NCBI RefSeq assembly: GCF_016901015.1
Contig: NZ_JAFEUP010000003.1
Coordinates: 682,001 to 746,000 of the forward strand
DNA length: 64,000 nucleotides
Direction: 5' to 3'
Origin: Zestomonas insulae
Lineage (GTDB): Bacteria > Pseudomonadota > Gammaproteobacteria > Pseudomonadales > Pseudomonadaceae
The notes below the pieces were generated by a model. It was not told the origin of the DNA. It worked only from the letters and a program-made list of their open reading frames with translations, and did not search any database. The position numbers were made by a program, and so were the translations under genes. This document shows positions 36,918-45,929 of this stretch, piece after piece. Within the stretch, counting starts at the first letter, position 1; the number at the start of each line of letters is the position of its first letter.

Positions 36918-37748
36918 TCAGCTCAGCTTCATCAGCGCCGCGCCGGCGACGATGACCAGGCAGGCGAGCAGGCGCAGCGGCGGCACCGACTCCTTGAGCA
37001 GCGCCCAGCCGATTAGCAGGGCGAACACCACGCTGGTCTCGCGCAGCGCCGAGACCAGCGCCACCGGCGCTTGGGTCATGGCCCAGATCACCAGGCTGTA
37101 GGCGCTCATCGACATCAGGCCGCCGGCCAGGCCGCTGCGCCAGTGCACGCCGAGCCGGGCGAACACCTGCGGGCCGCGCTGCACGGCGAGCACAGCAGCC
37201 ATGACCAGGCCATTCACCGCGAACAGCCACAGCGCGTAGCTCAGTGCGTCCTGATTGGCGCGTGCGCCGGCGGCGTCGGCCAGGGTGTAGCCGGCAATGA
37301 AGCTGGCGGTGAGCAGCGCATCGACCAGCAGCGGCCCGGCGATACGCCGGTTGTGGCCGCCGCGCACGGCCATCAGCCAGATGCCGGCGACCAGGGTGAG
37401 CAGGCCGAGCCACTGGCCGGCGGACAGCCGGTCGCCGAGCAGCAGGAGCGACAGCAGGGCGACGATCAGCGGCGAGCTGCCGCGCGAGATCGGGTAGACC
37501 TGGCCGAGGTCGCCATGCCGGTAGGCGCGGGCGAGGAAGTGGTTGTAGCCGATATGCAGCAGTGCCGAGAGCGCGATCCACGGCCAGGCGCTGGCGGCCG
37601 GCAGCGCCACCAGGGGCAGGGCGAGCAGCGCCAGCAGGCCAGCGCCGATCTGGATCAGCGAGGCAGTGAGGAAACGGTCGAGGCCGATCTTCAGCAGCGC
37701 GTTCCAGCCGGCATGCAGCACGGCGGCGGCCATCACGGCGAGAAACAC
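36918..37748 (-). CDS. DMT (EamA) family transporter
   Basis: A 276-aa protein with ten TM helices in two EamA repeats (N-terminal [16 protein letters not shown]...[23 protein letters not shown]-terminal [22 protein letters not shown]). Such proteins export amino acids, metabolites or drugs; the substrate is unknown. The start is uncertain: GTG 37748 is the longest standard choice, but AAGGAA further upstream fits a slightly earlier start at a CTG. The ATG-like M6 ([11 protein letters not shown]) is a shorter option. Confidence 0.82.
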   Translation of the reverse strand: MFLAVMAAAVLHAGWNALLKIGLDRFLTASLIQIGAGLLALLALPLVALPAASAWPWIALSALLHIGYNHFLARAYRHGDLGQVYPISRGSSPLIVALLSLLLLGDRLSAGQWLGLLTLVAGIWLMAVRGGHNRRIAGPLLVDALLTASFIAGYTLADAAGARANQDALSYALWLFAVNGLVMAAVLAVQRGPQVFARLGVHWRSGLAGGLMSMSAYSLVIWAMTQAPVALVSALRETSVVFALLIGWALLKESVPPLRLLACLVIVAGAALMKLS

Positions 37749-37830
37749 GGCGGTGTTCAGGGTGCGTTCCTTGTCGGGCGGCGTCGCGGGCGGCGGCCCG
37801 ACGACCAGCGGCCGAGCATAGCAACGCCGC

Positions 37831-37854
37831 GCGCCGGCGGTCGACCGCCGGCGC
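37831..37854. terminator. 24-bp perfect palindrome after argO
   Basis: GCGCCGGCGGTC and its exact reverse complement abut, giving a 10-bp stem with a TCGA loop. It begins 3 bp after the argO stop (minus strand), so it probably works as a terminator or RNA-stability hairpin, although no T-run follows. Confidence 0.5.
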
Positions 37855-37857
37855 GGC

Positions 37858-38475
37858 TCAAAGCGGGCTGTGGCGGATCAGTTGCCAGGCCACGCTGAAC
37901 ATCATCAACGCCACGCCGAGGTCGAGCAGCCGCCAGGTGGCCGGCCGCGCCAGCACCGGAGCCAGCCAGGCGGCGCCGAGGGCGAGGGTGAAGAACCACA
38001 CCAGTGAGGCGCTCGCCGCACCCAGGGCGTAGGCGCCGGGCACTGCCTGCTGGGCGCCGAGCGAGCCGATCAGCAGCACCGTGTCGACGTACACGTGCGG
38101 GTTGAGCAGGGTCACTGCCAGGGTGGTCAGCAGCACCGCGCGGCGCGAGCGCGGCCCGGCCTGCGCCGCCTCGGCCAGGGCCGCCGGTGACAGCGCGCGG
38201 CGCAGCGCCTTGGCGCCGTACCAGAGCAGGAACAGCACCCCGCCCCAGCGCGCCACGCCGAGCAACAGCGGGCTCTGCGCCAGCAGCGTGGCCAGGCCGA
38301 ACACCCCGGCGGCGACCAGCACCGCGTCGCACAGCACACACAGCGCGGCGACCGGCAGGTGGTGCTCGCGGCGCAGGCTCTGGGCGAGGACGAAGGCGTT
38401 CTGCGCGCCGATGGCGATGATCAGGCCGGCGGCGATCAGCACGCCATTTAGATAGCTCTGCCACATGGCGGTCAT
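37858..38475 (-). CDS. argO: LysE/ArgO-family amino acid exporter
   Basis: A 205-aa, six-TM exporter. The N-terminal IAIGAQNAFVLAQSLRREH and central TLLNPHVYVDTVLLIGSL are hallmarks of ArgO, which exports arginine and canavanine. In E. coli and Pseudomonas its gene is activated by ArgP when arginine is high. ATG 38475 overlaps the stop of the ACT-domain gene (ATGA); M4 at 38466 is an alternative. argP is divergent just upstream, supporting the assignment. Confidence 0.88.
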   Translation of the reverse strand: MTAMWQSYLNGVLIAAGLIIAIGAQNAFVLAQSLRREHHLPVAALCVLCDAVLVAAGVFGLATLLAQSPLLLGVARWGGVLFLLWYGAKALRRALSPAALAEAAQAGPRSRRAVLLTTLAVTLLNPHVYVDTVLLIGSLGAQQAVPGAYALGAASASLVWFFTLALGAAWLAPVLARPATWRLLDLGVALMMFSVAWQLIRHSPL

Positions 38476-38876
38476 TCCTGTGAGTGGGCGGCCAGCGCGC
38501 GCAGGGTCGACAGCGCGCGCTCGGCGTCGGCCTCGGCGACGAACAGGTGATCGTGGAAGTAGCCGGCGATCACGTTGCAGCTGATCCCTGCTTGCGCCAG
38601 GGCGCCGGCAAAGGCGGCGGTGAGACCGACCGCTTCGAGCGCCGAGTGCACCTCCAGGGTGATCCAGGCGGCGACGTAGCTGTATGCCAGGCCGAGGCGA
38701 TCGGCCTCGGCCTGTTCGAGGATCGCCGTCAGTCCTTCGCGCTCGCGAAAGCTGCCCAGCGGCACGCTGCCTTGCAGGGCGGTCGGGTCGGGCAATGTGC
38801 AGAACACATAGCGGCCAGGGTTGAGCTGCGGCGCGAGGCTGCGCAGCAGCACGGCGAGCGAGGTTTCACCGGTCAT
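38472..38876 (-). CDS. ACT-domain protein
   Basis: 134 aa with two ACT-like halves: an N-terminal beta domain (GRYVFCTLPDP...) and a C-terminal ITLEVHSALEAVGLTAAFAGALAQAGISCNVIAGYFHDHLFV, which has the ligand-binding loop pattern of ACT_7. It probably binds an amino acid. It is co-transcribed with argO and divergent from argP, so sensing arginine or lysine is a reasonable guess. A divergent gap of 93 bp separates it from argP. Confidence 0.82.
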   Translation of the reverse strand: MTGETSLAVLLRSLAPQLNPGRYVFCTLPDPTALQGSVPLGSFREREGLTAILEQAEADRLGLAYSYVAAWITLEVHSALEAVGLTAAFAGALAQAGISCNVIAGYFHDHLFVAEADAERALSTLRALAAHSQE

Positions 38877-38969
38877 CGGGGCGGTCCAGGTCGGGTCAGA
38901 TGTGGCGAGTCTGGGCGTCGGAGCTGTATAAGGAAAACGAATTATCCGTATGGATCATTAGGAGAACTG

Positions 38970-39869
38970 ATGTTCGACTACAAACTGCTCGCTGCCCTGG
39001 CGGCGGTGATCGAACAGGCCGGCTTCGAACGTGCCGCCCAGGTCCTCGGCCTGTCGCAATCGGCGGTGTCGCAGCGCATCAAGCTGCTCGAGGCGCGGGT
39101 CGGCCAGCCGGTGCTGATGCGCGTCACGCCACCAGCGCCCACCGAGATCGGCCGTCGCCTGCTCAACCATGTGCAGCAGGTGCGCCTGCTCGAGCGCGAC
39201 CTGCAGGGCCAGGTGCCGGCGCTGGACGAAGGCGGCCTGCCGGAGCGCCTGCGCGTGGCGCTCAACGCCGACAGCCTGGCGACCTGGTGGGCCAAGGCGG
39301 TCGGCGAGTTCTGCGCCGAGCGCCAGGTGCTGCTCGACCTGGTGGTGGAAGACCAGGACGTCGGCCTCAAACGCATGCGCGCCGGCGAGGTGGCGGCCTG
39401 CGTGTGTGCCGGCGCCCAGCCGGTGGCTGGGGCGCGTTGCGTGGCGCTGGGCGCGATGCGCTACCGCGCGCTGGCCAGCCCGGCGTTCGTCGCCCGGCAC
39501 TTCGTCGGCGGCGTGGACGCGGCCAGCCTGGCCCGCGCGCCGGCGATCGTGTTCGGACCGGATGACCAGCTGCAGCACCGCTTTCTCGCCGCCCAGGGCG
39601 GCGGGCCGAGCTTCATCTATCACCTTTGCCCGTCCTCGGAAGGCTTCGTGCGCCTGACTTCCGGCGGCCTCGGCTGGGGCCTGGTGCCGGAACTGCAGGT
39701 GCAGGGCGAGCTGTCCCGCGGTGAGCTGGTCGAGCTGCTGCCGGGGCGGGTGATCGACGTGCCGCTGTACTGGCACCACTGGCGCACCGGCGGCGAGCTG
39801 CTCGCGCAACTCACCGGGCACGTCACCGGGCGTGCCGGCCAGTGGCTGGTGCCGCTTACGTCAGGCTGA
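38970..39869 (+). CDS. argP: LysR-family regulator ArgP (IciA)
   Basis: A 299-aa transcription regulator. An N-terminal winged HTH (FERAAQVLGLSQSAVSQRIKLLEARVGQPVLMR) is followed by a LysR effector domain with ArgP-specific segments (NADSLATWWAKAV, CPSSEGFVRLTSGGLGWGLVPE). ArgP activates argO in response to arginine and lysine. GGAGAA lies 6 nt before the ATG. Its 3' end overlaps the convergent saccharopine-dehydrogenase-like gene by 14 bp. Confidence 0.92.
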   Translation: MFDYKLLAALAAVIEQAGFERAAQVLGLSQSAVSQRIKLLEARVGQPVLMRVTPPAPTEIGRRLLNHVQQVRLLERDLQGQVPALDEGGLPERLRVALNADSLATWWAKAVGEFCAERQVLLDLVVEDQDVGLKRMRAGEVAACVCAGAQPVAGARCVALGAMRYRALASPAFVARHFVGGVDAASLARAPAIVFGPDDQLQHRFLAAQGGGPSFIYHLCPSSEGFVRLTSGGLGWGLVPELQVQGELSRGELVELLPGRVIDVPLYWHHWRTGGELLAQLTGHVTGRAGQWLVPLTSG

Positions 39870-40917
39870 TGCTGGTCGAGCCCGGCAGCTGCTCGACGCA
39901 GCGCGCGCCGAACAGCGTCGACGGGGTGAAGTAGCCGCCCGGCCCGGCGTAGTCGAGCAGGTGGCGCACCGCGAGCAGCACGCCGTGCACGGTTACGTCG
40001 TAGCCGTTGGCGGTCTGCACCCGTGCGTTGCGCACCTCCCCGGCGGCATTGCGCGCCTCGCCCCATACCCAGGTCGGCAGACGCGCGCGGGTCGTCTCAT
40101 CGGGGCCGTGCACGCGCCGTTCGACCTGGGCCTTGAGCCAGGCCTGGACCTTGGCGTGACCGAACAGACCGCGCAGCGGATCGATCGCCCGCATGCCCAG
40201 CGCGGCGCCGGTCGGGGTCGGCAGGTAGACCTCGATGTTGGGAATCGCCGTGGAGTAGTAGGCGGTCGCCACGTCGCCCCAGGGAATGGTCACCGCGCCC
40301 TTGGCGCCGCGACCGAAGTCGATGGTGCGGCGTTTGAAGCCGAGCGGTACACGCTGCAGGCGGCCGTCGCGGCGCACCTGGCCGCCGAGCTGCAGGCCCT
40401 CGACGGTGGTCTTCGCGGTGCCCGGAGACAGCCCGCTGCCAGTGTCGAAGCCGAGCGCCAGGTGAGTGGCATCGGGCAGCGCGGCCTTCAGGCAGGCGGC
40501 CAGGCAGTCGGTGGGGATCACGTCGAAACCGACCCCCGGGCAGACCACCACCCCGGCGCTGCGCGCGTCGGCATCGCGGCTGTGGGCGTGCTCGAACACC
40601 GCGATCTCGCCGGTGATGTCGACGTAATGCGTGGCACTGGCCAGGCAGGCGGCGATCATCGCCGCGCTGGTCGCTGAGAACGGTCCGGCGCAGTGTGCCA
40701 CCACCGCCACGTCCTCCAGTGCGCTGCGACTGGCACCCGCATCGGCGAGGTCGAAGATGCGCGCGTGCAGGCCGAGCTCCGCCGCCAGCGCCTCGACGGC
40801 GTCGGGGCTGCGTCCGGCGAGAATCGGCGTCAGGCCCTGGCGCTGCGCTTCGCGCGCCACCAGGCGGCCGGTGTAGCCGTTGGCACCGTAGATCATCCAC
40901 TGGGTCTTGTTGGGCAT
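39856..40917 (-). CDS. Saccharopine dehydrogenase-like / trans-acting enoyl reductase family protein
   Basis: A 353-aa oxidoreductase with an N-terminal Rossmann motif (IYGANGYTGRLVAREAQ, about residues 8-24), VAHCAGPFSATSAAMIAACL, YVDITGE and VVCPGVGFDVIPTDCLAA. The same family includes mycobacterial trans-acting enoyl reductases and eukaryotic SCCPDH; the bacterial Pseudomonas members are uncharacterised. The 206-bp divergent gap to the next gene holds no recognised motif. Confidence 0.82.
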   Translation of the reverse strand: MPNKTQWMIYGANGYTGRLVAREAQRQGLTPILAGRSPDAVEALAAELGLHARIFDLADAGASRSALEDVAVVAHCAGPFSATSAAMIAACLASATHYVDITGEIAVFEHAHSRDADARSAGVVVCPGVGFDVIPTDCLAACLKAALPDATHLALGFDTGSGLSPGTAKTTVEGLQLGGQVRRDGRLQRVPLGFKRRTIDFGRGAKGAVTIPWGDVATAYYSTAIPNIEVYLPTPTGAALGMRAIDPLRGLFGHAKVQAWLKAQVERRVHGPDETTRARLPTWVWGEARNAAGEVRNARVQTANGYDVTVHGVLLAVRHLLDYAGPGGYFTPSTLFGARCVEQLPGSTSISLT

Positions 40918-41123
40918 GCGGGCATCCTGCTGGGCGAAGGGGCGTATTCAAACGCGTCGGCGTGGCTGGGGCGATCCCCGCACGCTGTTTCACTACCTTA
41001 GATCGGTGCCGCGCGCTGTGCGGCGGAACCTGGGGCCAGTGGCTTGGCTCGCCGCGTCACGGCGCGGTGTGCGGCACGCTGCTAGAGTCGCCGCACCAAC
41101 ATAACAACAATGGGAAGTGGCGC

Positions 41124-42116
41124 ATGCGGATTCTGGTAACCGGGGCGAGTGGCTTCATCGGTGGGCGCTTCGCCCGTTTCGCTCTCGAGCAGGGCCTCAG
41201 CGTGCGCGTCAACGGCCGTCGCCCGGACGCGGTCGAACAGCTGGTGTCGCGTGGCGCCGAATTCGTCCAAGGCGATCTGTCCGATCCGGCACTGGTCCAG
41301 CGCCTCTGCCGGGGCGTCGAGGCGGTGGTGCATTGCGCCGGCGCGGTCGGCGTGTGGGGCAGCTACGAGCATTTCCACCAGGCCAACGTCACCGTCACCG
41401 AGAACATCATCGCCGCCTGCCTCGAACAGGGCGTGCGGCGCCTGGTGCACCTGTCGTCGCCGTCGATCTACTTCGATGGCCAGTCGCACGTCGGCATCAA
41501 GGAAGAGCAGGTGCCGCAGCGCTTCTCCGACCACTACGGGGCGACCAAGTACCTGGCCGAGCAGAAGGTCTTCGAGGCAAGCGCGGCGGGTCTCGAGGTG
41601 ATCGCCATCCGCCCGCGCTTCGTCACCGGCGCCGGCGACACCAGCATCTTCCCGCGGCTGATCGGCATGCACCGTAAGGGGCGCCTGTCGATTATCGGCA
41701 ACGGCCTCAACAAGGTCGATTTCACCAGCGTGCAGAACCTCAACGACGCGCTGTTCAGCAGCCTGCTGGCGGCCGGGCCGGCGCTCGGCAAGGCCTACAA
41801 CATCAGCAACGGTACGCCGCTGCCGCTGTGGGACGTGGTCAACTACGTGCTGCGCCAGTTCGAACTGCCGCCGGTTACCCGCCATTTGCCGTTCCGCGTG
41901 GCGCACAGCCTGGCGGCGCTCAACGAAGGGGTGTGCAAGCTGCTGCCGGGGCGCCCCGAGCCGAGCCTGTTCCGCCTCGGCGTGGCGGTGATGGCGCGCG
42001 ACTTTTCCCTCGATATCAGCCGTGCTCGCCAGTACCTCGACTACGACCCGCAGGTCAGCGTGTGGACCGCGCTCGACGAGTTCTGCGATTGGTGGAAAAC
42101 CGCCCAGCGCAGCTGA
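41124..42116 (+). CDS. NAD-dependent epimerase / 3-beta-HSD-like dehydrogenase
   Basis: A 330-aa extended SDR protein with TGASGFIGGRFARF (residues 6-19), VHCAGAVG, LVHLSSPSIYF and the catalytic HYGATK (Tyr/Lys). The C-terminal half (PLPLWDVVNYVLRQF..., LDYDPQVSVWTALDEFCDWW) resembles sterol or beta-hydroxy-acid dehydrogenases such as OleD relatives. Substrate unknown. An in-frame stretch extends back to 40695 across the divergent gene and is not credible. Confidence 0.85.
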   Translation: MRILVTGASGFIGGRFARFALEQGLSVRVNGRRPDAVEQLVSRGAEFVQGDLSDPALVQRLCRGVEAVVHCAGAVGVWGSYEHFHQANVTVTENIIAACLEQGVRRLVHLSSPSIYFDGQSHVGIKEEQVPQRFSDHYGATKYLAEQKVFEASAAGLEVIAIRPRFVTGAGDTSIFPRLIGMHRKGRLSIIGNGLNKVDFTSVQNLNDALFSSLLAAGPALGKAYNISNGTPLPLWDVVNYVLRQFELPPVTRHLPFRVAHSLAALNEGVCKLLPGRPEPSLFRLGVAVMARDFSLDISRARQYLDYDPQVSVWTALDEFCDWWKTAQRS

Positions 42117-42120
42117 GGGT

Positions 42121-42384
42121 TCAGCCGCGCAGCGGGCCGGCGTAGCGGGTGTACTTCTCGATCAGCTCGGCCTCGCTGAGCACCCGCGGCGCCAACTGCA
42201 GGCCGCTCAGCTGGCTGAGCCGCTCGCCGAGCGCGCGGGTCTCGTCGACCAGCGACTCGGCGCAGGCGCCGAGCATGCTCATGATCGCGCCGGGCTGGCT
42301 GAGGCGGATGTCCACGCCCTGTTCGTCGCGCAGGCGGCGACGCAGCACCTGCATGCAATCGAGTACAGCTTTGGTCAGTTCCAT
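42121..42384 (-). CDS. Small conserved hypothetical protein
   Basis: 87 aa, helical, no TM (MELTKAVLDCMQVLRRRLRDEQGVDIRLSQPGAIMSMLG...EAELIEKYTRYAGPLRG). I do not recognise a named domain, although such a protein is common in Pseudomonas at this position as I recall. A strong GGGGGAG site precedes ATG 42384, which I prefer to the 42426 start. It converges on the epimerase gene with a 4-bp gap. Confidence 0.7.
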   Translation of the reverse strand: MELTKAVLDCMQVLRRRLRDEQGVDIRLSQPGAIMSMLGACAESLVDETRALGERLSQLSGLQLAPRVLSEAELIEKYTRYAGPLRG

Positions 42385-42730
42385 CGGTAACTCCCCCCAG
42401 CGAGAAATGAAGGCTTCGAGCGCCACCTTCCGTGCGCCGCTCGAAGCGCACCGAACCCCAAGCTCCCCCTCGGGTCGATGCGCGCCGCGGCTCGGCCGTG
42501 GCGCGTGGCCTCCTTGGCGAAGCGCCAGCTAGACGCTCCGACCAGTGAGTCAGCAAATGCCGTACCAGCTTCGCGCAACGAACTTTCGCGGCCTGGCGGC
42601 GGTCGATGCAGGCGGACTCGCCCCGTGGCGGTGCGAACCGCACTGCGCTGGCGCGGTCATGAACGTGCCGGAACGAACCGGTATACTGGCGCCATCTCGC
42701 GCTTTCCGCGCTTTTCCTGAAGGTCCTGTC
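42385..42730. other. 346-bp gene-free gap with hairpin and -10 box
   Basis: The gap is divergent between the 87-aa gene and the coiled-coil gene. A perfect 10-bp stem (GCTTCGAGCG 42413-42422 with its complement 42438-42447) lies near the small gene. TATACT at 42682-42687 is a candidate -10 for the coiled-coil gene, with no good -35. I see no coding potential in the rest. Confidence 0.5.
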
Positions 42731-43552
42731 ATGCGTAACGATGCTTTTGATGAACTGGACAGCGTGCCCAGCCTGACCACTGACGCCAGGGATCACGACT
42801 TCGGTCGCCACGCCGCCCAGCGCGACTACGAGCCGGCCGCGGCGCGTCAGCCGGCCAAGCGTGCCGGCGGCACCGGTGTGCTGTGGGTGCTGATCGCCGC
42901 GCTAGTGATCGCCTTCGGCGGCCTGGGCTGGTGGAGCCATCAGCAGATCGAGCTGATGAGCCAGCAACTGGTCGCCACCCAGGAGAGCTTCGCGCGGATC
43001 AGCGAGGAAGCCGCCGGGCGCATCCAGGACATCTCCGGCAAGGTGGTCGCCACCGAGTCCAGCGTCACCACCGGCAGCGAGGCGCTGCGTCTGCAGGTCA
43101 AGCAGCTGGAGAACAAGCTGGTCGAGCTGAACAAGCAGGCGCAGGGTCTGAGCAGCCAGCAGGGCGGCTCCGGCAAGCGCTTCGAGCAACTCACCGATGA
43201 ACTCAAGACGCAGCAGGAGGCGGTCGGCAAGCTCGACAGCAAGCTGCAGGCGCTGGCCGGCGAGCAGGCCGCGCTGAAGTCCGCGCAGGGCGAGCAAGGC
43301 AAATTGGGCGAGCAGCTCAAGGCGCTTGGCGCCGATGTCAGTGCGCTGAAGAAGCAGGGCAACCCGAGCGCGGCGATCGCCCGTCTGGAGCAGGACCTGC
43401 TGGTGCTGAAGAGCGAGCAGGAGAACCGCCCGGCCGCATCGCAGAGCAGCACCGCCGAGTTCGACGCGTTCCGCGCCCAGGTCACCCGCAACATCGGCGC
43501 GCTGCAGGCGCAGGTGCAGAACCTGCAGCAGCAGATCAGCGCTCGCCAGTGA
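42731..43552 (+). CDS. Single-pass membrane coiled-coil protein
   Basis: 273 aa: a charged cytoplasmic N-terminus (1-45), one TM (about 49-68, VLWVLIAALVIAFGGLGWW), and a periplasmic domain that is almost entirely coiled coil (about 70-273, rich in Q, E, K, A with heptad Leu). No P-loop is visible, although similar proteins are often labelled ATPase. Probably a scaffold or spacer in the envelope. It ends at a strong terminator. Function unknown. Confidence 0.8.
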   Translation: MRNDAFDELDSVPSLTTDARDHDFGRHAAQRDYEPAAARQPAKRAGGTGVLWVLIAALVIAFGGLGWWSHQQIELMSQQLVATQESFARISEEAAGRIQDISGKVVATESSVTTGSEALRLQVKQLENKLVELNKQAQGLSSQQGGSGKRFEQLTDELKTQQEAVGKLDSKLQALAGEQAALKSAQGEQGKLGEQLKALGADVSALKKQGNPSAAIARLEQDLLVLKSEQENRPAASQSSTAEFDAFRAQVTRNIGALQAQVQNLQQQISARQ

Positions 43553-43592
43553 GAGGCTGACGCCGCCGCGCCGGCCGTCGTCCTTGCCGCAT

Positions 43593-43622
43593 GAAAAAGC
43601 CCCGCCGAAGCGGGGCTTTTTC
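43593..43622. terminator. Bidirectional terminator, coiled-coil gene / xenB
   Basis: GAAAAAGCCCCG stem with CGGGGCTTTTTC, loop CCGAAG, between convergent genes. Confidence 0.93.
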
Positions 43623-43635
43623 TTGGCCGCGCGAA

Positions 43636-44685
43636 TTACAGGCGCGGGTAGTCGATGTAGCCGACCGGGCCGGAACCGTAGAAGGTTTCCGGGTGCGGAT
43701 CGTTCAGTGCGGCGTTCTGCGCGAAGCGCTCCGGCAGGTCGGGGTTGGCGATGTAGGGGATGCCGAAGGCCACCGCGTCCGCCTGGCCGTCGGCCAACAG
43801 TTGGTTGGCGGCGTCCTTGCTGAAGCGCTCGTTGACGATGTACACGCCACCGAACGCGGCTTTCAGCTTGGCGCCGAGGCTGTCGTCGGCGAGCTTCTCG
43901 CGGGAGCAGATGAACGCCACATTGCGGCGGCCCAGCTCGCGAGCCACATAGCCGAAGGTCGCGGCACGGTTCGAGTCGCCCATGTCATGCGAATCGGCAC
44001 GCGGCGCCAGGTGCACGCCGACGCGGCCGGCGCCCCACACCCCAATCACTGCATCAGTGACTTCCAGCAGCAAGCGCGCGCGGTTCTCGATCGGGCCGCC
44101 GTACTGGTCGGTGCGCTGGTTGGTGCTGTCCTGCAGGAACTGGTCGAGCAGGTAGCCGTTCGCCGCGTGGATCTCCACGCCGTCGAAGCCGGCGGCCTTG
44201 GCGTTTTCCGCGCCGACGCGGTAGGCCTCGACGATGTCGGCCAGCTCTTCGGTCTCCAGGGCGCGCGGGGTGACGTAGTCCTTCAGCGGCCGTACCAGGC
44301 TGACGTGGCCCTTGGGCGCGATCGCGCTGGGCGCCACCGGCAGTTCACCGTCGAGGTACAGCGGGTCGGAGATACGCCCGACGTGCCACAGCTGCAGGAC
44401 GATGCGCCCGCCGCCGGCATGCACGGCCTTGGTGATGTTGGTCCAGCCGCGCACCTGGGCGTCGGACCAGATGCCTGGGGTGTTCGGGTAGCCGACACCC
44501 ATCGGCGTGACCGAGGTGGCCTCGCTGATGATCAGCCCGGCCGAGGCGCGCTGCGCGTAGTACTCGGCCATCAGCGCGTTGGGCACGCGGCCTTCGTCGG
44601 CGCGGCAGCGGGTCAGCGGGGCCATGATGATGCGGTTGGGCAGTTGCAGGTCACCGACGGTAATGGGATCGAACAGGGTAGTCAT
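43636..44685 (-). CDS. xenB: Old-yellow-enzyme alkene reductase XenB
   Basis: A 349-aa FMN flavoenzyme that reduces activated C=C bonds and nitro groups (nitroglycerin, TNT) with NAD(P)H. It has a TIM-barrel OYE layout with PLTRCRA near the N-terminus, LQLWHVGRIS, the substrate-binding His/Asn pair in GVEIHAANGYLLDQFL, QYGGPIENRARLLLE and the C-terminal GYIDYPRL. It is the last gene of a three-gene operon with the MFS and ArsR genes, matching the pyeR-pyeM-xenB operon of P. aeruginosa. Confidence 0.93.
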   Translation of the reverse strand: MTTLFDPITVGDLQLPNRIIMAPLTRCRADEGRVPNALMAEYYAQRASAGLIISEATSVTPMGVGYPNTPGIWSDAQVRGWTNITKAVHAGGGRIVLQLWHVGRISDPLYLDGELPVAPSAIAPKGHVSLVRPLKDYVTPRALETEELADIVEAYRVGAENAKAAGFDGVEIHAANGYLLDQFLQDSTNQRTDQYGGPIENRARLLLEVTDAVIGVWGAGRVGVHLAPRADSHDMGDSNRAATFGYVARELGRRNVAFICSREKLADDSLGAKLKAAFGGVYIVNERFSKDAANQLLADGQADAVAFGIPYIANPDLPERFAQNAALNDPHPETFYGSGPVGYIDYPRL

Positions 44686-44714
44686 GGGCGAATCCTCCTG
44701 AGGGGGAAATGGGA

Positions 44715-45884
44715 TCAGTCGAGGGCAGGTTCAAGGGCGCTGGCACGTTGGCCGAGGCCGAAGGTCAGCAGGGTGGCGAACAGTGCGAGTACGGCGAGCA
44801 GCGCGGCGGCCAGTGGTACCCGGGTGAGGCCCAGGCCGTGCTCGATGACCAGGCCACCGACCCAGGCGCCGAGCGCGTTGCCGGCGTTGAAGGCGCCGAT
44901 GTTGAGGGTCGAGACCAGGTTCGGCGCACCGCCGCCGAGGCTGACCACGTTGATCTGCAGGGCCGGCACAGCGGCGAAGGCGGCGGTGGCCCAGAGGAAC
45001 AGGGTGATTTCCGCGGCGATCAGCGACTGGCTGGTCCAGGCGAACACCGCCGAACTCACCGCGATGGCGGCGAACACGCTGAGCATGGTGGTGCGCAGGC
45101 GCCAGTCGGCCAGGCGGCCACCGATGTAGTTGCCGAAGGTCAGGCCGAGGCCGATCAGCAACAGGGTCCAGGTCACGCCGCTGGGCGACACGCCGGTGAC
45201 CTCGCCGAGCAGCGGGGCGATGTAGGTGAACAGGGCGAACATCGAGGCGGAGAACAGCACGGTAGTCGACAGCGCCAGCCAGAACTGCGCGCCACGCAAT
45301 GCGGCGAACTCGCGGCGCAGGTCGGCTTTCTCCTGCGGTTGGTTGCCCGGCAGCACACGCCACAGGCCGATCAGCGCGAGCACGCCGATCACCGTCACCG
45401 CCCAGAAGGTGGTGCGCCAGCCGGCGTGCTGGCCGAGCGCGGTGCCCAGCGGCACGCCGAGCACGTTGGCCAGGGTCAGCCCGGTGAACATCAGGGCGAC
45501 TGCCTGGGCGCGGCGATTGGCCGGCACCAGGCTGGCGGCGACCACCGAGCCAATGCCGAAGAACGCGCCGTGGCACAGCGCGGTGACCACCCGGGCGAAC
45601 ATCAGCAGGCCGTAGTCAGCGGCCAGCGCGCAGAGCAGGTTGCCGGCAATGAAGAAGCCCATGAGGATCAGCAGGGCGCGTTTGCGCGCCAGGTTGGCGG
45701 TGGCCAGGGCCATGAACGGCGCGCCGATGGCCACGCCGAGGGCATAGCCGGTGACCAGCCAACCGGCGCCGGGGATCGACACGCCGAGGTCGGCGGCGAC
45801 ATCCGGGAGCAGGCCCATGATGACGAATTCCGTGGTGCCGATGGCAAACGCGGACAAAGCGAGGACGAGAAGCGAAACGGGCAT
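44715..45884 (-). CDS. pyeM: MFS transporter PyeM (AraJ-like)
   Basis: A 389-aa, 12-TM major facilitator of the AraJ/PbuE-like drug:H+ antiporter group: LVLALSAFAIGTTEFVIMGLLPDVAADLGVS at TM1 and the MFARVVTALCHGAFFGIGSVVA motif C region. Substrate unknown; in P. aeruginosa PyeM is an inner-membrane carrier whose expression shapes biofilm. It lies 29 bp before xenB and 45 bp after the regulator. Confidence 0.88.
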   Translation of the reverse strand: MPVSLLVLALSAFAIGTTEFVIMGLLPDVAADLGVSIPGAGWLVTGYALGVAIGAPFMALATANLARKRALLILMGFFIAGNLLCALAADYGLLMFARVVTALCHGAFFGIGSVVAASLVPANRRAQAVALMFTGLTLANVLGVPLGTALGQHAGWRTTFWAVTVIGVLALIGLWRVLPGNQPQEKADLRREFAALRGAQFWLALSTTVLFSASMFALFTYIAPLLGEVTGVSPSGVTWTLLLIGLGLTFGNYIGGRLADWRLRTTMLSVFAAIAVSSAVFAWTSQSLIAAEITLFLWATAAFAAVPALQINVVSLGGGAPNLVSTLNIGAFNAGNALGAWVGGLVIEHGLGLTRVPLAAALLAVLALFATLLTFGLGQRASALEPALD

Positions 45885-45929
45885 GGCGCCGGCTCCTGAA
45901 CAGGTGAATGGGGTGGCAGTTGCGGTGGC

